A stretch of DNA of 35,507 nucleotides. Origin: Blautia sp. GTDB lineage: Bacteria; Bacillota; Clostridia; Lachnospirales; Lachnospiraceae. Shown here one piece after another: positions 16,188-28,271 of this stretch. The notes beneath the pieces were generated by a model, which ran no database searches, was not told the origin of the DNA, and saw nothing but the letters and a program-made list of their open reading frames with translations. The position numbers and the translations under genes are program-made. The stretch's first letter is position 1; each line of letters begins with the position of its first letter. The DNA is taken from assembly GCA_022777285.1 (NCBI GenBank), contig JALFGN010000066.1, positions 1-35,507 on the forward strand. The letters run 5' to 3'.

Positions 16188-17396
16188 ATGAAACGTACAG
16201 TTGTTGCTTTACTGTGTGCAGTATTTATGACAGGCAGTGTGATTTCCTGTGGAGAGGCGAAAAAGCAGGTGAGTTCTGAAGTGAAGACTCAGGAAACCGG
16301 TCAGGGAGAAGAGATACAGGAATCTTCAGAAGATGAGCAGACGGAATCGGACGAAGAAAAAACAGAAAATGAAAAAACGGAAGAGGAAGTACCTTCACCT
16401 TCTGAAGGACAATCCGAAAATATGACAGAAGATTTGACTATGACAGCTCTTAGAGAGAATGGCGGGACGATTGATTATACTTCTCTTGAGGAACTGGAAC
16501 CGGAGCCGGGAATTCGTATCGCAGTTGTGACGAAGACAACGAAGACGGGATTCTGGAATACAATCAAACAAGGCATGGATGCAGCAGTAAAAGATTTGAA
16601 TGAAAAAATGGGATATAAAGGGGACGATAAGATTCGGCTTTCCTTTGAAGGACCATCGGATGAAACAGATGTAGAAGGGCAGATTAATACTATTGATGCA
16701 GTACTTGCGGAAAATCCGGCAGTTTTGTGTCTTTCCGCAATCGATATGGCATCCTGTCAGGCCCAGCTGGAATATGCAGAGGAAAATGGGATTCCTGTGA
16801 TTGTTCTTGATTCCGGTGTGGCAACGGGGACGGTAAATGCAGTCTGCGTTTCTGATAATTATAAAGCAGGTGCAGAGGCAGCAAGAAAGCTTGCCCAGGC
16901 AATCGAAGAAAAAGGAAAGATTGCTGTCATGACGCATGTAGAGAGTTCAGAAAACAGTCAGGACAGAGAAAAAGGATTTACGGATGAGATTGCAAACTAT
17001 CCGGATATAGAAATTGTAAATATTTCTCATGAAAATGAAGACTCTTCGGTAGAAGAGATGACAGAAAGTGTTCTGACACTTTTCCCGGATGTAAAAGGGT
17101 ATTACTGTACGAATGAAACTGTGGGAGCATCCGTTCTGGATGCTGTGAAGGCATCCGGAAAACAGCTGGCAGTTGTGGGATTTGATGCAGGGAAGAGACA
17201 AAAAGAAGCGATTCAGTCAGGAGAAGAAGTCGGGGTCATTGCACAGAATCCTTATGGAATGGGATATGCAACTGTAGTTGCAGCAGTCCGAGCAGCGCTG
17301 GAACTTCCGAATGATGAGTATATTGATCCGGGCTATCAGTGGATTGATCAGACGACTGTGGAAGATGAAAAATACGTCAATTATTTATATGAATAA
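16188..17396 (+). CDS. Orphan sugar-binding lipoprotein (periplasmic-binding-protein type I fold)
   Basis: 402 residues. A lipoprotein signal (KRTVVALLCAVFMTGSVISCG) has Cys at the cleavage site, followed by a long Glu/Gln/Thr-rich linker (about residues 25-85). The binding domain starts at IRIAVVTKTTKTGFWNTIKQGMDAAVKDL. VLCLSAIDMASCQAQLEYAEENGIPVIVLDSG and VVGFDAGKRQKEAIQSGE are typical of ribose/galactose-type binding proteins (Peripla_BP_4). It should sit on the outer face of the membrane and deliver a sugar or sense one. No permease or ATPase gene is adjacent. Start chosen at 16188 (AGGTGGAGG seven bases upstream), which also places the signal peptide correctly; the longer in-frame start at 16149 has neither. 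Confidence 0.88.
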   Translation: MKRTVVALLCAVFMTGSVISCGEAKKQVSSEVKTQETGQGEEIQESSEDEQTESDEEKTENEKTEEEVPSPSEGQSENMTEDLTMTALRENGGTIDYTSLEELEPEPGIRIAVVTKTTKTGFWNTIKQGMDAAVKDLNEKMGYKGDDKIRLSFEGPSDETDVEGQINTIDAVLAENPAVLCLSAIDMASCQAQLEYAEENGIPVIVLDSGVATGTVNAVCVSDNYKAGAEAARKLAQAIEEKGKIAVMTHVESSENSQDREKGFTDEIANYPDIEIVNISHENEDSSVEEMTESVLTLFPDVKGYYCTNETVGASVLDAVKASGKQLAVVGFDAGKRQKEAIQSGEEVGVIAQNPYGMGYATVVAAVRAALELPNDEYIDPGYQWIDQTTVEDEKYVNYLYE

Positions 17397-17457
17397 ATAC
17401 GGAAATGCTAGGAATTGACAAAAAAGTCAAAAAAAGGCAAAATATACAAAATATTAA

Positions 17458-17496
17458 AGAGAGGATGCAAGAGACTGTGTGCATTCTCTCTTTTTT
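17458..17496 (+). terminator. Terminator after the binding-protein gene
   Basis: AGAGAGGATGCA (17458-17469) pairs with TGCATTCTCTCT (17480-17491) with one G-T pair, then a T-run to 17496. Confidence 0.85.
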
Positions 17497-17561
17497 GCGT
17501 GTGGAGATACAAATTTATGTGGAAAAAATAGTGTAAAATGCTAGGAAAAAATGTTAAAATA

Positions 17562-17590
17562 TTGACAAAATGCATAATTCATAGTAATAT
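17562..17590 (+). promoter_or_regulatory. Sigma-A promoter of the V-type ATPase operon
   Basis: TTGACA (17562-17567), 17-base spacer, TAATAT (17585-17590), 26 bases before the first start codon. No other promoter of this quality is seen within the nine-gene operon. Confidence 0.75.
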
Positions 17591-17616
17591 TAAAAATATG
17601 TGAAGGTGGTGATACT

Positions 17617-17925
17617 GTGATAGAAGGAACAATCAAAGAAATCCGGGATGTGGAGCAACAGGCGGAAAATATTGTGCAGGATGCAAAACGTCAGAGTGCG
17701 AAAATATCTCAGGAAGCGAAAGAAGCTTCAGAAAAGCTGTATGCAGATATGGTTTCTCAGGCCAGAGAGAAAGCGGAAAAATTGCGTGAGTCTGTAGAAG
17801 CAAGTGGAAATCAGCAGACAGAAGAGGCTTTGAAACAAGCCGGAGTAGAAATCGAAAATATGAAGGCAGCGGCTATGAGTCGTGAGAAAGAAGCGGTTGA
17901 TTTGATTATTTCCGAGTTAATCTGA
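17617..17925 (+). CDS. ntpF: V/A-type ATPase peripheral-stalk subunit (NtpF/AhaH type)
   Basis: 102-residue, almost wholly helical, charged coiled-coil protein (EQQAENIVQDAKRQSAKISQEAKEASEKLYADMVSQAREKAEKL). This fits the G/H-type stalk subunit that pairs with subunit E and holds the catalytic head still. GTG start with AGGTGGTGA upstream. First gene of the operon, as in E. hirae ntpFIKECGABD. The 83-base gap to ntpI holds two small hairpins (GCGCA/TGCGC at 17926-17938, AGCGGT/ACCGCT at 17945-17974) that may tune the low copy number of subunit I. Confidence 0.88.
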   Translation: MIEGTIKEIRDVEQQAENIVQDAKRQSAKISQEAKEASEKLYADMVSQAREKAEKLRESVEASGNQQTEEALKQAGVEIENMKAAAMSREKEAVDLIISELI

Positions 17926-18008
17926 GCGCAGAATGCGCGTAAGGAGCGGTCTAAGAAATAAGAAAACAACCGCTTAATTTAGAAAAAAATTAAAGGAGGG
18001 ATGCGAAT

Positions 18009-20518
<2,510 letters not shown>

Positions 20519-20567
20519 GAGACAGAGAAAAGGACAGTAACAGAAATAAGTAAAGGAGAGCTTGAGA

Positions 20568-21161
20568 ATGACTGGATTAGAGAAAATGAAAAGCCAGATT
20601 CTGGACGAAGCAAACCGGTCTGCAGGGGAAATTCTGGAACAGGCAAAAAAAGAAGCGGATGCAGTGATGGCAGAAGCCAGAAAAAATGCGGAAGCTGAGT
20701 GCCAACGTATCTCCGAAAAATCAGAAGCGGATGCAGAGTCTTTAAAAGGACGTGCAGAATCTTCCTGTGATCTGCAGAAAAGAAAAGCAGTCCTCAAAGC
20801 AAAACAGGAAGTGATTTCAGAGATCCTGAAACGTGCCTATAAGAAAATGCTGGCGTCTGATACAGAAACATATTTTGATATCATTCGTAAAATGTTGAAT
20901 AAATATGTGTTGCCGGAAGAGGGCGAAATTTGTTTCTCCTCTGATGACAAAAAGAGAATGCCGGATGGTTTCGAGAAAGAAATCGCAGCAATTGCTGCTG
21001 CAAAGGGCGGAAAGCTGATTGTTTCAAAAGAAGAGAGAAACATTCAGGGTGGATTTGTTCTCATATATGGAGGAATCGAAGAAAACTGTACATTTAAGGC
21101 AATGTTTGATTCCAGAAGAGGGGAACTTTCCGATAAAGTACATGCCTTATTATTTTCATAA
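20568..21161 (+). CDS. ntpE: V/A-type ATPase peripheral-stalk subunit E
   Basis: 197 residues. The N-terminal half is a long charged helix (ILDEANRSAGEILEQAKKEADAVMAEARKNAEAE), the C-terminal half a globular head-binding domain ending in GGFVLIYGGIEENCTFKAMFDSRRGELSDKVHALLF. Forms the stator with NtpF. ATG at 20568 is preferred over a TTG two codons earlier because AAAGGAGA sits eight bases before it. The 49-base gap after ntpK shows no terminator. Confidence 0.95.
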   Translation: MTGLEKMKSQILDEANRSAGEILEQAKKEADAVMAEARKNAEAECQRISEKSEADAESLKGRAESSCDLQKRKAVLKAKQEVISEILKRAYKKMLASDTETYFDIIRKMLNKYVLPEEGEICFSSDDKKRMPDGFEKEIAAIAAAKGGKLIVSKEERNIQGGFVLIYGGIEENCTFKAMFDSRRGELSDKVHALLFS

Positions 21162-21189
21162 GCGATAACCGCAAAAAGGAGGAATTATC

Positions 21190-22167
21190 TTGGGTAAGAC
21201 AAACTATACTTATGCGGTTGCGCGAATTCGAGTGTTGGAAACAGCGTTATTTACATCTGCAGTAATCGAGCAGCTTCTTGCCTGCAGAACAGAAGAACAG
21301 TGTATCCAGTTTCTGCAGGAAAAAGGCTGGGGCGATATGAATACTTCAGAGAGTGCAGAGGCAATTCTGAACAGAGAACAGGAAAAAATCTGGGAGACCA
21401 TCCGGGAACTGGGTGTGGATATGAAGGTTTTTGATGTGTTGTCTTATCCGAATCTGTTTCACAATCTGAAGGCTGCAATTAAAGATGCCTGTACAGAAGA
21501 GCATGGAAAGAATCTGAATATTTATTATGAAGATACTTCTATCTCTCCGGATGAAATGCTGGAGATTGTAAAAAACAAGGAATTTTCCAGACTCCCTGCA
21601 TTTATGGCAGAGGCAGCGCGGGAAGCTTATGAAGTTCTTCTGCATACCAGAGACGGACAGCTGTGTGATGTGATTGTGGACAAAGCGCTGCTGGAGGCAA
21701 TCTATGCTGCAGGAAAAGAAGCTAAGGACAGCATTATCAAGGATTATGCAGAATCTACGGTTGCAATTGCTGATATTAAAATTGCTGTGCGTTCACAGAA
21801 AACGGCAAAAACCATGGACTTTATGAAACGTGCCATGGCAGAATGTGAGTCTTTGAATGTGGCACAGCTTGCAAAGGCAGCCATTGGCGGAATGGATGCA
21901 ATCGTAGAATATCTGGCAGGAACCGATTATGCAGAAGGTGGAAAAGCCATTGCAGAATCTCCGTCAGCATTTGAACGCTGGTGTGACAATCGAATGATAC
22001 AGACGATGCAGCCACAGAAGTATGAAGTATTTTCAGTAGGTCCTCTGGTAGCTTATGTGCTGGCCAGAGAGAATGAAATAAAAACGGTACGAATCATTGT
22101 GTCCGGTAAACGAAGCGGACTTTCGGATGATTCTATCCGGGAAAGGGTAAGGGAAATGTATGTATAA
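21190..22167 (+). CDS. ntpC: V/A-type ATPase subunit C (d-type central adaptor)
   Basis: 325 residues, mainly helical. Links the central shaft to the membrane ring. Matches the AhaC/NtpC pattern: NYTYAVARIRVLETALF at the start, SYPNLFHNLKAAIKD, and a C-terminal VGPLVAYVLARENEIKTVRIIVSGKRSGL, the most conserved part. TTG start at 21190 with AAGGAGG seven bases upstream. Overlaps ntpG by eight bases. Confidence 0.94.
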   Translation: MGKTNYTYAVARIRVLETALFTSAVIEQLLACRTEEQCIQFLQEKGWGDMNTSESAEAILNREQEKIWETIRELGVDMKVFDVLSYPNLFHNLKAAIKDACTEEHGKNLNIYYEDTSISPDEMLEIVKNKEFSRLPAFMAEAAREAYEVLLHTRDGQLCDVIVDKALLEAIYAAGKEAKDSIIKDYAESTVAIADIKIAVRSQKTAKTMDFMKRAMAECESLNVAQLAKAAIGGMDAIVEYLAGTDYAEGGKAIAESPSAFERWCDNRMIQTMQPQKYEVFSVGPLVAYVLARENEIKTVRIIVSGKRSGLSDDSIRERVREMYV

Positions 22168-22480
22168 GATTGCAGTAGTCGGCGATTATGACAGCATATT
22201 CGGATTTGCAGCACTGGGTCTTGATACATTCCCGGTGTCATCCCGAAAAGAAGCGGAAGAAAAACTGGAAGCACTTGCAGGAAATCAGTATGGAATCATT
22301 TATATTACAGAAGATGTAGCGGCAGAGTGTGAAAAGGTAATTGAAAAATTTAAGGAACAGCTTCTCCCGGCTGTGATTTTGATTCCCGGTGTATCCGGCA
22401 ATACAGGTAACGGCGTTTTGGGAGTGAAAAAATCCGTAGAGCAGGCTGTAGGCTCGGATATCCTTTTTGGAAGTGAATAA
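22160..22480 (+). CDS. ntpG: V/A-type ATPase subunit F (NtpG)
   Basis: 106-residue Rossmann-like protein that sits at the end of the central shaft with subunit D. Begins MYKIAVVGDYDSIFGFAALGLDTFPV, a family signature. ILIPGVSGNTGNGVLGVKKSVEQAVGSDIL follows near the C-terminus. The ATG lies within the end of ntpC, indicating coupled translation. Confidence 0.95.
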   Translation: MYKIAVVGDYDSIFGFAALGLDTFPVSSRKEAEEKLEALAGNQYGIIYITEDVAAECEKVIEKFKEQLLPAVILIPGVSGNTGNGVLGVKKSVEQAVGSDILFGSE

Positions 22481-22507
22481 ATTTTAGAAAGCAGGTGATT
22501 CGTAACC

Positions 22508-24274
22508 ATGAGCAAGGGTACGATTAAGAAAGTAGCAGGACCGCTGGTTATTGCAGAAGGTATGAGAGATGCCAATATGTATGACGTGGTACGTGTAAGT
22601 AATCAGCGTCTGATTGGTGAGATCATCGAAATGCACGGTGATGAAGCCAGTGTTCAGGTTTACGAGGAGACATCAGGACTTGGACCGGGAGAACCGGTAG
22701 AATCCACAGATGCACCTCTCTCCGTAGAACTGGGACCAGGTCTGATCACAAGTATTTACGATGGAATTCAGCGTCCCCTGGACGATATTATGAAAGTATC
22801 AGGAACAAACCTGAAACGTGGTGTTGAGGTTCCTTCTCTGAAAAGAGACAGAAAATGGAATTTTGTTCCAACAGTACAGACCGGTGAAGATGTGGAAGCC
22901 GGAGATATTATCGGTACCGTACAGGAAACCATTGTAGTAAATCATAAAATCATGGTTCCTTATGGAATCAAAGGTAAGGTAAAAGAAATCAAATCCGGAG
23001 AATTTACGGTAGAAGATGTAGTTGCTGTGATTGAAACAGAAGCCGGCAACAAAGAATTGACTATGATGCAGAAATGGCCGGTTCGCCGTGGTCGGCCGTA
23101 TGTAAAGAAACTTCCGCCGGAGATGCCTCTGGTAACCGGTCAGCGAGTTGTTGATACCTTCTTCCCCATTGCAAAAGGTGGTGTAGCTGCAGTTCCGGGA
23201 CCGTTCGGAAGTGGAAAAACAGTTATTCAGCATCAGCTTGCAAAATGGGCAGAAGCAGATATCGTGGTTTATATCGGATGCGGCGAGCGTGGAAACGAAA
23301 TGACAGACGTTTTGAACGAGTTCCCGGAACTGAAAGACCCGAAAACAGGACAGTCTTTGATGGAACGTACGGTTTTGATCGCAAATACTTCTGATATGCC
23401 GGTTGCTGCCCGTGAAGCATCGATTTATACTGGTATTACGATTGCAGAATATTTCCGTGATATGGGATATTCCGTGGCCCTTATGGCAGATTCCACCTCT
23501 CGTTGGGCAGAGGCACTTAGAGAAATGTCCGGCCGTCTGGAAGAAATGCCAGGTGAGGAAGGTTACCCTGCATATCTGGGTTCCCGTCTGGCACAGTTCT
23601 ATGAAAGAGCCGGTCACGTAATCTCTCTTGGAAAAGATAAAAGAGAAGGTGCACTTTCTGTTATCGGTGCAGTTTCTCCTCCAGGTGGTGATATTTCCGA
23701 GCCGGTATCTCAGGCAACCCTTCGTATTGTAAAAGTATTCTGGGGACTGGATTCTTCTCTGGCTTACAAACGTCATTTCCCGGCGATTAACTGGCTGACC
23801 AGTTATTCTCTGTATCTGGACAATATGGAAAGTTGGTTTAATGAAAAAGTAGCACCGGATTGGATGGAAAATCGTCAGAAGCTTATGAGCCTTCTTCAGG
23901 ACGAAGCCGAACTGGAAGAAATCGTTAAGATGGTAGGTATGGATGCTCTTTCAGCAGGTGACCGTCTGAAAATGGAAGCTGCACGATCCATTCGTGAGGA
24001 CTTCTTACATCAGAACTCCTTCCATGAAGTCGATACCTACAGTTCTCTGAAAAAACAGTATATGCTTATGAATCTGGTTGTTGCATTCTATGAACAGGCA
24101 AAAGAAGCCCTTGATCAGGGAGCAAATATCCAGGGACTGATCAAAATGGATGTACGTGAAAAAATCGGACGTTTTAAATATGTGACAGAAGAAAATCTTG
24201 ACGGTGAATATGAGACAGTAATGAAAAATCTGGCTTCAGAAATCGCCAATGTATTAGGGAAGGAGGACTTCTAA
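22508..24274 (+). CDS. ntpA: V/A-type ATPase catalytic subunit A
   Basis: 588 residues, the family length. Hydrolyses ATP at the A/B interfaces of the head. P-loop GPFGSGKT at 231-238; catalytic Glu in [57 protein letters not shown]; the non-homologous insert typical of A subunits lies between about 110 and 200. No active-site residue appears lost. ATG 22508 follows AGGTGA; the stop overlaps the ntpB start by one base (TAATG). Confidence 0.98.
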   Translation: MSKGTIKKVAGPLVIAEGMRDANMYDVVRVSNQRLIGEIIEMHGDEASVQVYEETSGLGPGEPVESTDAPLSVELGPGLITSIYDGIQRPLDDIMKVSGTNLKRGVEVPSLKRDRKWNFVPTVQTGEDVEAGDIIGTVQETIVVNHKIMVPYGIKGKVKEIKSGEFTVEDVVAVIETEAGNKELTMMQKWPVRRGRPYVKKLPPEMPLVTGQRVVDTFFPIAKGGVAAVPGPFGSGKTVIQHQLAKWAEADIVVYIGCGERGNEMTDVLNEFPELKDPKTGQSLMERTVLIANTSDMPVAAREASIYTGITIAEYFRDMGYSVALMADSTSRWAEALREMSGRLEEMPGEEGYPAYLGSRLAQFYERAGHVISLGKDKREGALSVIGAVSPPGGDISEPVSQATLRIVKVFWGLDSSLAYKRHFPAINWLTSYSLYLDNMESWFNEKVAPDWMENRQKLMSLLQDEAELEEIVKMVGMDALSAGDRLKMEAARSIREDFLHQNSFHEVDTYSSLKKQYMLMNLVVAFYEQAKEALDQGANIQGLIKMDVREKIGRFKYVTEENLDGEYETVMKNLASEIANVLGKEDF

Positions 24275-25647
24275 TGCCGAAAGAGTATAGAACCATACAG
24301 GAAGTTGCCGGCCCTCTGATGTTGGTGCGCGGTGTAGAAGATGTACATTATGATGAATTAGGAGAAATCGAACTGGCAAGCGGAGAAACCAGACGATGCA
24401 AAGTTCTGGAAATTAACGGAAGTGATGCACTGGTACAGCTTTTTGAAAGCTCTACAGGTATTAACCTGTCAAACAGTAAGGTTCGTTTTCTTGGACGAAG
24501 CATGGAGCTGGGTGTATCCGAAGATATGTTGGGCCGTGTATTTGACGGTCTGGGCCGTCCCATTGATGATGGTCCGGAGATCCTTCCGGATGAGAGAAAA
24601 GACATTAATGGTCTGCCTATGAACCCGGCTGCGAGAATGTATCCGGAAGAGTTCATTCAGACCGGTGTATCCGCTATTGATGGACTGAACACATTGGTAC
24701 GTGGACAGAAGCTGCCGATCTTCTCTGCTTCCGGTCTGCCGCATTCTCAGCTGGCAGCACAGATTGCAAGACAGGCAAAGGTGCGTGGTACAGGAGAAAA
24801 CTTTGCCGTAGTATTTGCTGCTATGGGTATTACTTTCGAAGAATCCAACTTCTTCATTGAAAGCTTCAAAGAAACAGGTGCCATTGACCGAACCGTTCTG
24901 TTCATCAACCTGGCAAATGACCCGGCGGTAGAGCGTATCGCAACTCCGCGTATGGCTCTTACAGCAGCAGAATATCTTGCGTTTGAAAAAGATATGCACG
25001 TTCTGGTAATTCTTACCGATATCACAAACTATGCAGATGCACTGCGTGAAGTATCTGCCGCACGTAAAGAGGTTCCGGGACGTCGTGGATATCCGGGTTA
25101 TATGTATACAGACCTTGCAACTTTATACGAAAGAGCCGGACGTAAGAAAGGCAGCAATGGTTCCATTACCATGATTCCGATTCTTACCATGCCTGAAGAT
25201 GATAAGACCCATCCGATTCCTGACCTTACCGGTTATATCACAGAAGGTCAGATCATTCTGAGCCGTGAACTTTACAGAAAAGGTGTAACACCGCCAATCG
25301 ATGTTCTGCCGTCTCTGTCACGTCTGAAAGATAAAGGAATCGGAGAAGGAAAGACACGTGCCGACCATGCAAACACTATGAACCAGCTGTTTGCTGCTTA
25401 TGCACGTGGTAAAGACGCGAAAGAGCTTATGACAATCCTTGGTGAGGCTGCTCTTTCTGATATTGACTTGATTTATGCAAAATTTGCAGATGCCTTTGAG
25501 AAAGAATATGTATCTCAGGGCTACAATGCAAACCGTGATATTGAAGAAACTCTGCGCATTGGCTGGAAGCTGCTGTCCATTCTTCCAAGGAGCGAGCTGA
25601 AACGTATTGATGACAAGTATCTGGATGAGTATTACGGCAAATATTGA
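24274..25647 (+). CDS. ntpB: V/A-type ATPase regulatory subunit B
   Basis: 457 residues. Alternates with subunit A in the head. It lacks a canonical P-loop ([17 protein letters not shown] in its place), as expected, and keeps [35 protein letters not shown] near the nucleotide interface. Begins [32 protein letters not shown], a clean B-subunit start. Coupled to ntpA through the one-base overlap. Confidence 0.98.
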   Translation: MPKEYRTIQEVAGPLMLVRGVEDVHYDELGEIELASGETRRCKVLEINGSDALVQLFESSTGINLSNSKVRFLGRSMELGVSEDMLGRVFDGLGRPIDDGPEILPDERKDINGLPMNPAARMYPEEFIQTGVSAIDGLNTLVRGQKLPIFSASGLPHSQLAAQIARQAKVRGTGENFAVVFAAMGITFEESNFFIESFKETGAIDRTVLFINLANDPAVERIATPRMALTAAEYLAFEKDMHVLVILTDITNYADALREVSAARKEVPGRRGYPGYMYTDLATLYERAGRKKGSNGSITMIPILTMPEDDKTHPIPDLTGYITEGQIILSRELYRKGVTPPIDVLPSLSRLKDKGIGEGKTRADHANTMNQLFAAYARGKDAKELMTILGEAALSDIDLIYAKFADAFEKEYVSQGYNANRDIEETLRIGWKLLSILPRSELKRIDDKYLDEYYGKY

Positions 25648-25662
25648 AAGAGGTGATTGTAC

Positions 25663-26334
25663 TTGGCATCTACCCAGATAAATCCTACCAGAATGGAGCT
25701 GAACAAGCAGAAAAAGAAGCTGGTCACAGCTGTAAAAGGACATAAACTCCTGAAGGATAAACGTGACGAACTTATGCGGCAGTTCCTGGATCTGGCAAGA
25801 GAAAATATGGCTCTGCGTCTGAAAGTGGAAGAGGGTATTAAGAACGCGAACAAGAACTTCGTTATAGCAAAAGCCGGCATGTCGGAACAGATCTTAAATA
25901 CGGCTCTCATGGCACCAAAACAGGAAGTCTATCTGGAAACAGGAAAGAAGAATGTTATGAGTGTGGATATTCCCGTATTTCAGTCACAGACAAGAACTGC
26001 AGATGCAAATGATATTTATTCCTATGGTTTTGCTTTTACTTCCGGTGATCTGGACGGTGCAGTAAAATCTCTGGCAGATATTCTGCCGGATATGCTTCGT
26101 CTTGCAGAAGTGGAAAAATCCTGTCAGCTTATGGCGGCAGAGATTGAAAAAACACGCCGTAGAGTAAATGCTCTGGAACATGTAATTATTCCGGAGGCAC
26201 AGAGCAACATTAAGTATATTACCATGAAACTGGATGAAAATGAGAGAAGTACACAGATTCGTCTTATGAAAGTAAAAGATATGATGCTGGAAGAGGCACA
26301 TCATTACAAAGAACGGGAATATACAGCGAAATAA
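25663..26334 (+). CDS. ntpD: V/A-type ATPase central-shaft subunit D
   Basis: 223 residues, long helices at both ends forming the rotating shaft. The N-terminus ASTQINPTRMELNKQKKKL is diagnostic. The C-terminal helix runs through RRRVNALEHVIIPEAQSNIKYI. I chose the TTG at 25663 (AGGTGA six bases upstream); a TTG two codons earlier is too close to that site. Last gene of the operon; followed directly by a strong terminator. Confidence 0.96.
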   Translation: MASTQINPTRMELNKQKKKLVTAVKGHKLLKDKRDELMRQFLDLARENMALRLKVEEGIKNANKNFVIAKAGMSEQILNTALMAPKQEVYLETGKKNVMSVDIPVFQSQTRTADANDIYSYGFAFTSGDLDGAVKSLADILPDMLRLAEVEKSCQLMAAEIEKTRRRVNALEHVIIPEAQSNIKYITMKLDENERSTQIRLMKVKDMMLEEAHHYKEREYTAK

Positions 26335-26381
26335 AAAAGCTGTTCCATCAATGGTTTTTTACATTGATGGAACAGCTTTTT
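26334..26381. terminator. Bidirectional terminator, ATPase operon / hemerythrin
   Basis: A perfect stem of about 20 bp, AAAAAGCTGTTCCATCAATG (26334-26353) with its complement at 26362-26381, flanked by A-run and T-run. It ends the ATPase operon on the plus strand and the hemerythrin gene (stop at 26384) on the minus strand. Confidence 0.93.
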
Positions 26382-26383
26382 CA

Positions 26384-26806
26384 TTATAAACGGTCTGCAT
26401 TCGATGTCAAAAATTTGTATTCTGCTACAGAACGGTCAAATCCTTTAATATGTGTAAACAGCCAGTCTACGACATTTTTCTGTACCTGTGCAACGAATGT
26501 TTCGGTAGGCCCCTCTTCTTCCTCTAACATTTCCTGCAGTTCTTTTACGGCAGATTTAAATTCTTCGTGCTTTTCTCTATGTTCTTTCAGACCCGGATAA
26601 GAAATCTCTTCCTGGAGTTTTTCTTCTGCACTGAAGTGGAACTCTGTATAATCAAGCAGGTAATCCAGCATTTTAACTGCTTTTACCTTTCCCTGGGCAT
26701 CTTCACAGCTTTTCAGCAGCAGATTAATTCTTTCAATCAGTTCCTTATGCTGAGAATCGATCAGTTCATTTCCGGTTACTAAAGTTTCATCAAATTCCGC
26801 TCTCAT
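26384..26806 (-). CDS. Bacteriohemerythrin
   Basis: 140-residue four-helix protein with a non-heme di-iron site that binds O2 (or NO). Iron ligands are visible in order: His in LIDSQHKELIERIN, His and Glu in YTEFHFSAEEKLQEEISYP, two His in LKEHREKHEEFK, and His plus Asp in WLFTHIKGFDRS. In an anaerobe a role in oxygen or NO detoxification or sensing is likely. No sensor or kinase domain is fused. AGGAGG about nine bases before the ATG. Monocistronic. Confidence 0.95.
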   Translation of the reverse strand: MRAEFDETLVTGNELIDSQHKELIERINLLLKSCEDAQGKVKAVKMLDYLLDYTEFHFSAEEKLQEEISYPGLKEHREKHEEFKSAVKELQEMLEEEEGPTETFVAQVQKNVVDWLFTHIKGFDRSVAEYKFLTSNADRL

Positions 26807-26903
26807 TTCTATGTACCTCCTGTTTTTTTACTACTTGCAATTATAGCATATTATCCAGTGCTTTCCAACTGAAATATGTATGCCATGAAACGGAGGGACT
26901 CTG

Positions 26904-28115
26904 TTAAAAGGAATCCCTGTATTTTTTGGGTGTTGTTCCTGTATATTTCTTAAACACACGGATAAAATAGCTTTCATTGGAGAAAGTGAGAAAGCTGCTG
27001 ATTTCCGAGATGGAATATCTGGAATCGGCAAGGAGATGACAGGCTGTTTCGATTCGTTCGCGATTCAGATATTCGATAGGGGTTATACCGGTTTCTTCTT
27101 TAAAGAGATGGGCAAAGCGTCCGGGGCTTAATCCGGCAATGGCAGCAGCATTTGCCAGAGTGATCTTTTCATGCTGATGAGAAAAGAGGTAATTCATTGC
27201 TCTGCGTATAGCAGGAGAAGATCCCTTCTGTTTTTGGCATTTGGCCACGGCAGCAGTGAATTCTAGGGCTGCTTTTTCCCGGAGAGGAGTAAGAGAAGCT
27301 ACTGTTTTGCATTGTTCAGAGGCCTGAATATAACTGTCACTCATTGCATAAGCTTTGTTTTCCGGTACGCCTCCATCGATGGCTGCTCTTGTAATCTGGG
27401 TAATGCAGGAGATAAAAAGATTCTGATTGTGCCGCAGAGGATCTTTGGAAAGAATTCCGGGCTTTCCTGTAAGATTCAGGTCACTGAGACGCTCCTGAAT
27501 ATGGGTCATATCTCCTCTTCGTACAGAATCCAGCATTTTCTTTTCGCAGGAATAAGGGGTATGAAAATGGGAATTTTCCCGTTGCTGAAATAAAGTTTCC
27601 TGCGTGTTTCTGGGAATGGTCTCATAATCTTCTGTCTGGATGGTTTCCTGGATTTGCCCGGGAGAAATCCGTACCTGAAAAAACAAAGCATAAAGCAGAG
27701 AGAGAAAGTCGCACAGGTATTCCGGTTCCTGCAGAGAAAAGGTACTCAAAAGAGAAAAGAGAACCTTTGGATTTTGTTTTTTCAGTTTTGGAAAAACGTT
27801 CTGCAATTCCTTTAGAGAAAGCTGACTGGAAAGGCAGGGACCTGTCAGAAAGTGAAAAAGCCCTTCCTGATTCTCAAAAGCAAAACCGGCATAAAAGAAT
27901 CCCGGATGTTCACTGTAAAAGGCAGGAAGTTCGCAGTTGTTCTGGATGGGCTGCTCTTTTGGACAAAAAGGAAGATTGAGTAACTCCATTCCATCCAGAT
28001 CTGGATAGGTAAACAGCAGTTTCTGTTGGCTTTTGCAGATGACAGGAATTTGTGTCAGATGATAGAGGATTCTGCTGGTTTCCTGGATTTCTTTCAGAGT
28101 GAGCGTTGTATACAT
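26904..28115 (-). CDS. AraC-family transcriptional regulator
   Basis: 403 residues. The C-terminal 100 residues form the double helix-turn-helix: KITLANAAAIAGLSPGRFAHLFKEETGITPIEYLNRERIETACHLLADSRYSISEISSFLTFSNESYFIRVFKKYTGTTPKKYRDSF. The N-terminal ~270 residues are a sensor region that I cannot name (cysteines and aromatics; possibly PAS/PocR-like). Transcribed divergently from the GH3 gene across 156 bases, so it probably regulates that gene in response to a glucoside or its aglycone. AGGGAGG eight bases before the ATG. Confidence 0.92.
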   Translation of the reverse strand: MYTTLTLKEIQETSRILYHLTQIPVICKSQQKLLFTYPDLDGMELLNLPFCPKEQPIQNNCELPAFYSEHPGFFYAGFAFENQEGLFHFLTGPCLSSQLSLKELQNVFPKLKKQNPKVLFSLLSTFSLQEPEYLCDFLSLLYALFFQVRISPGQIQETIQTEDYETIPRNTQETLFQQRENSHFHTPYSCEKKMLDSVRRGDMTHIQERLSDLNLTGKPGILSKDPLRHNQNLFISCITQITRAAIDGGVPENKAYAMSDSYIQASEQCKTVASLTPLREKAALEFTAAVAKCQKQKGSSPAIRRAMNYLFSHQHEKITLANAAAIAGLSPGRFAHLFKEETGITPIEYLNRERIETACHLLADSRYSISEISSFLTFSNESYFIRVFKKYTGTTPKKYRDSF

Positions 28116-28148
28116 AAAAGAGTCCTCCCTGGGATGATGTTTGTATCC

Positions 28149-28176
28149 AGTGTATCACAAAGAAAAGAAATAGCAA
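28149..28176 (-). promoter_or_regulatory. Promoter of the AraC-type regulator
   Basis: On the minus strand TTGCTA (28171-28176), 16-base spacer, TACACT (28149-28154), 33 bases before the start codon. The rest of the divergent region (28177-28271) must hold the GH3 promoter; I see no consensus -35/-10 pair there, consistent with a promoter that needs an activator. Confidence 0.45.
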
Positions 28177-28271
28177 TATTTTTGTAAAAACAGCAGAATC
28201 CTAGTATTCATAACGGGTAAGATATGCTATGTTAAAGGTATAAAATTACTCTGAAAGGAAGCGTAAAACAG

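Noticed and set aside
22799-23776. 325-residue open frame on the minus strand inside ntpA
   Set aside because: Shadow of the conserved A subunit; composition is that of a reversed gene and no family is recognisable.
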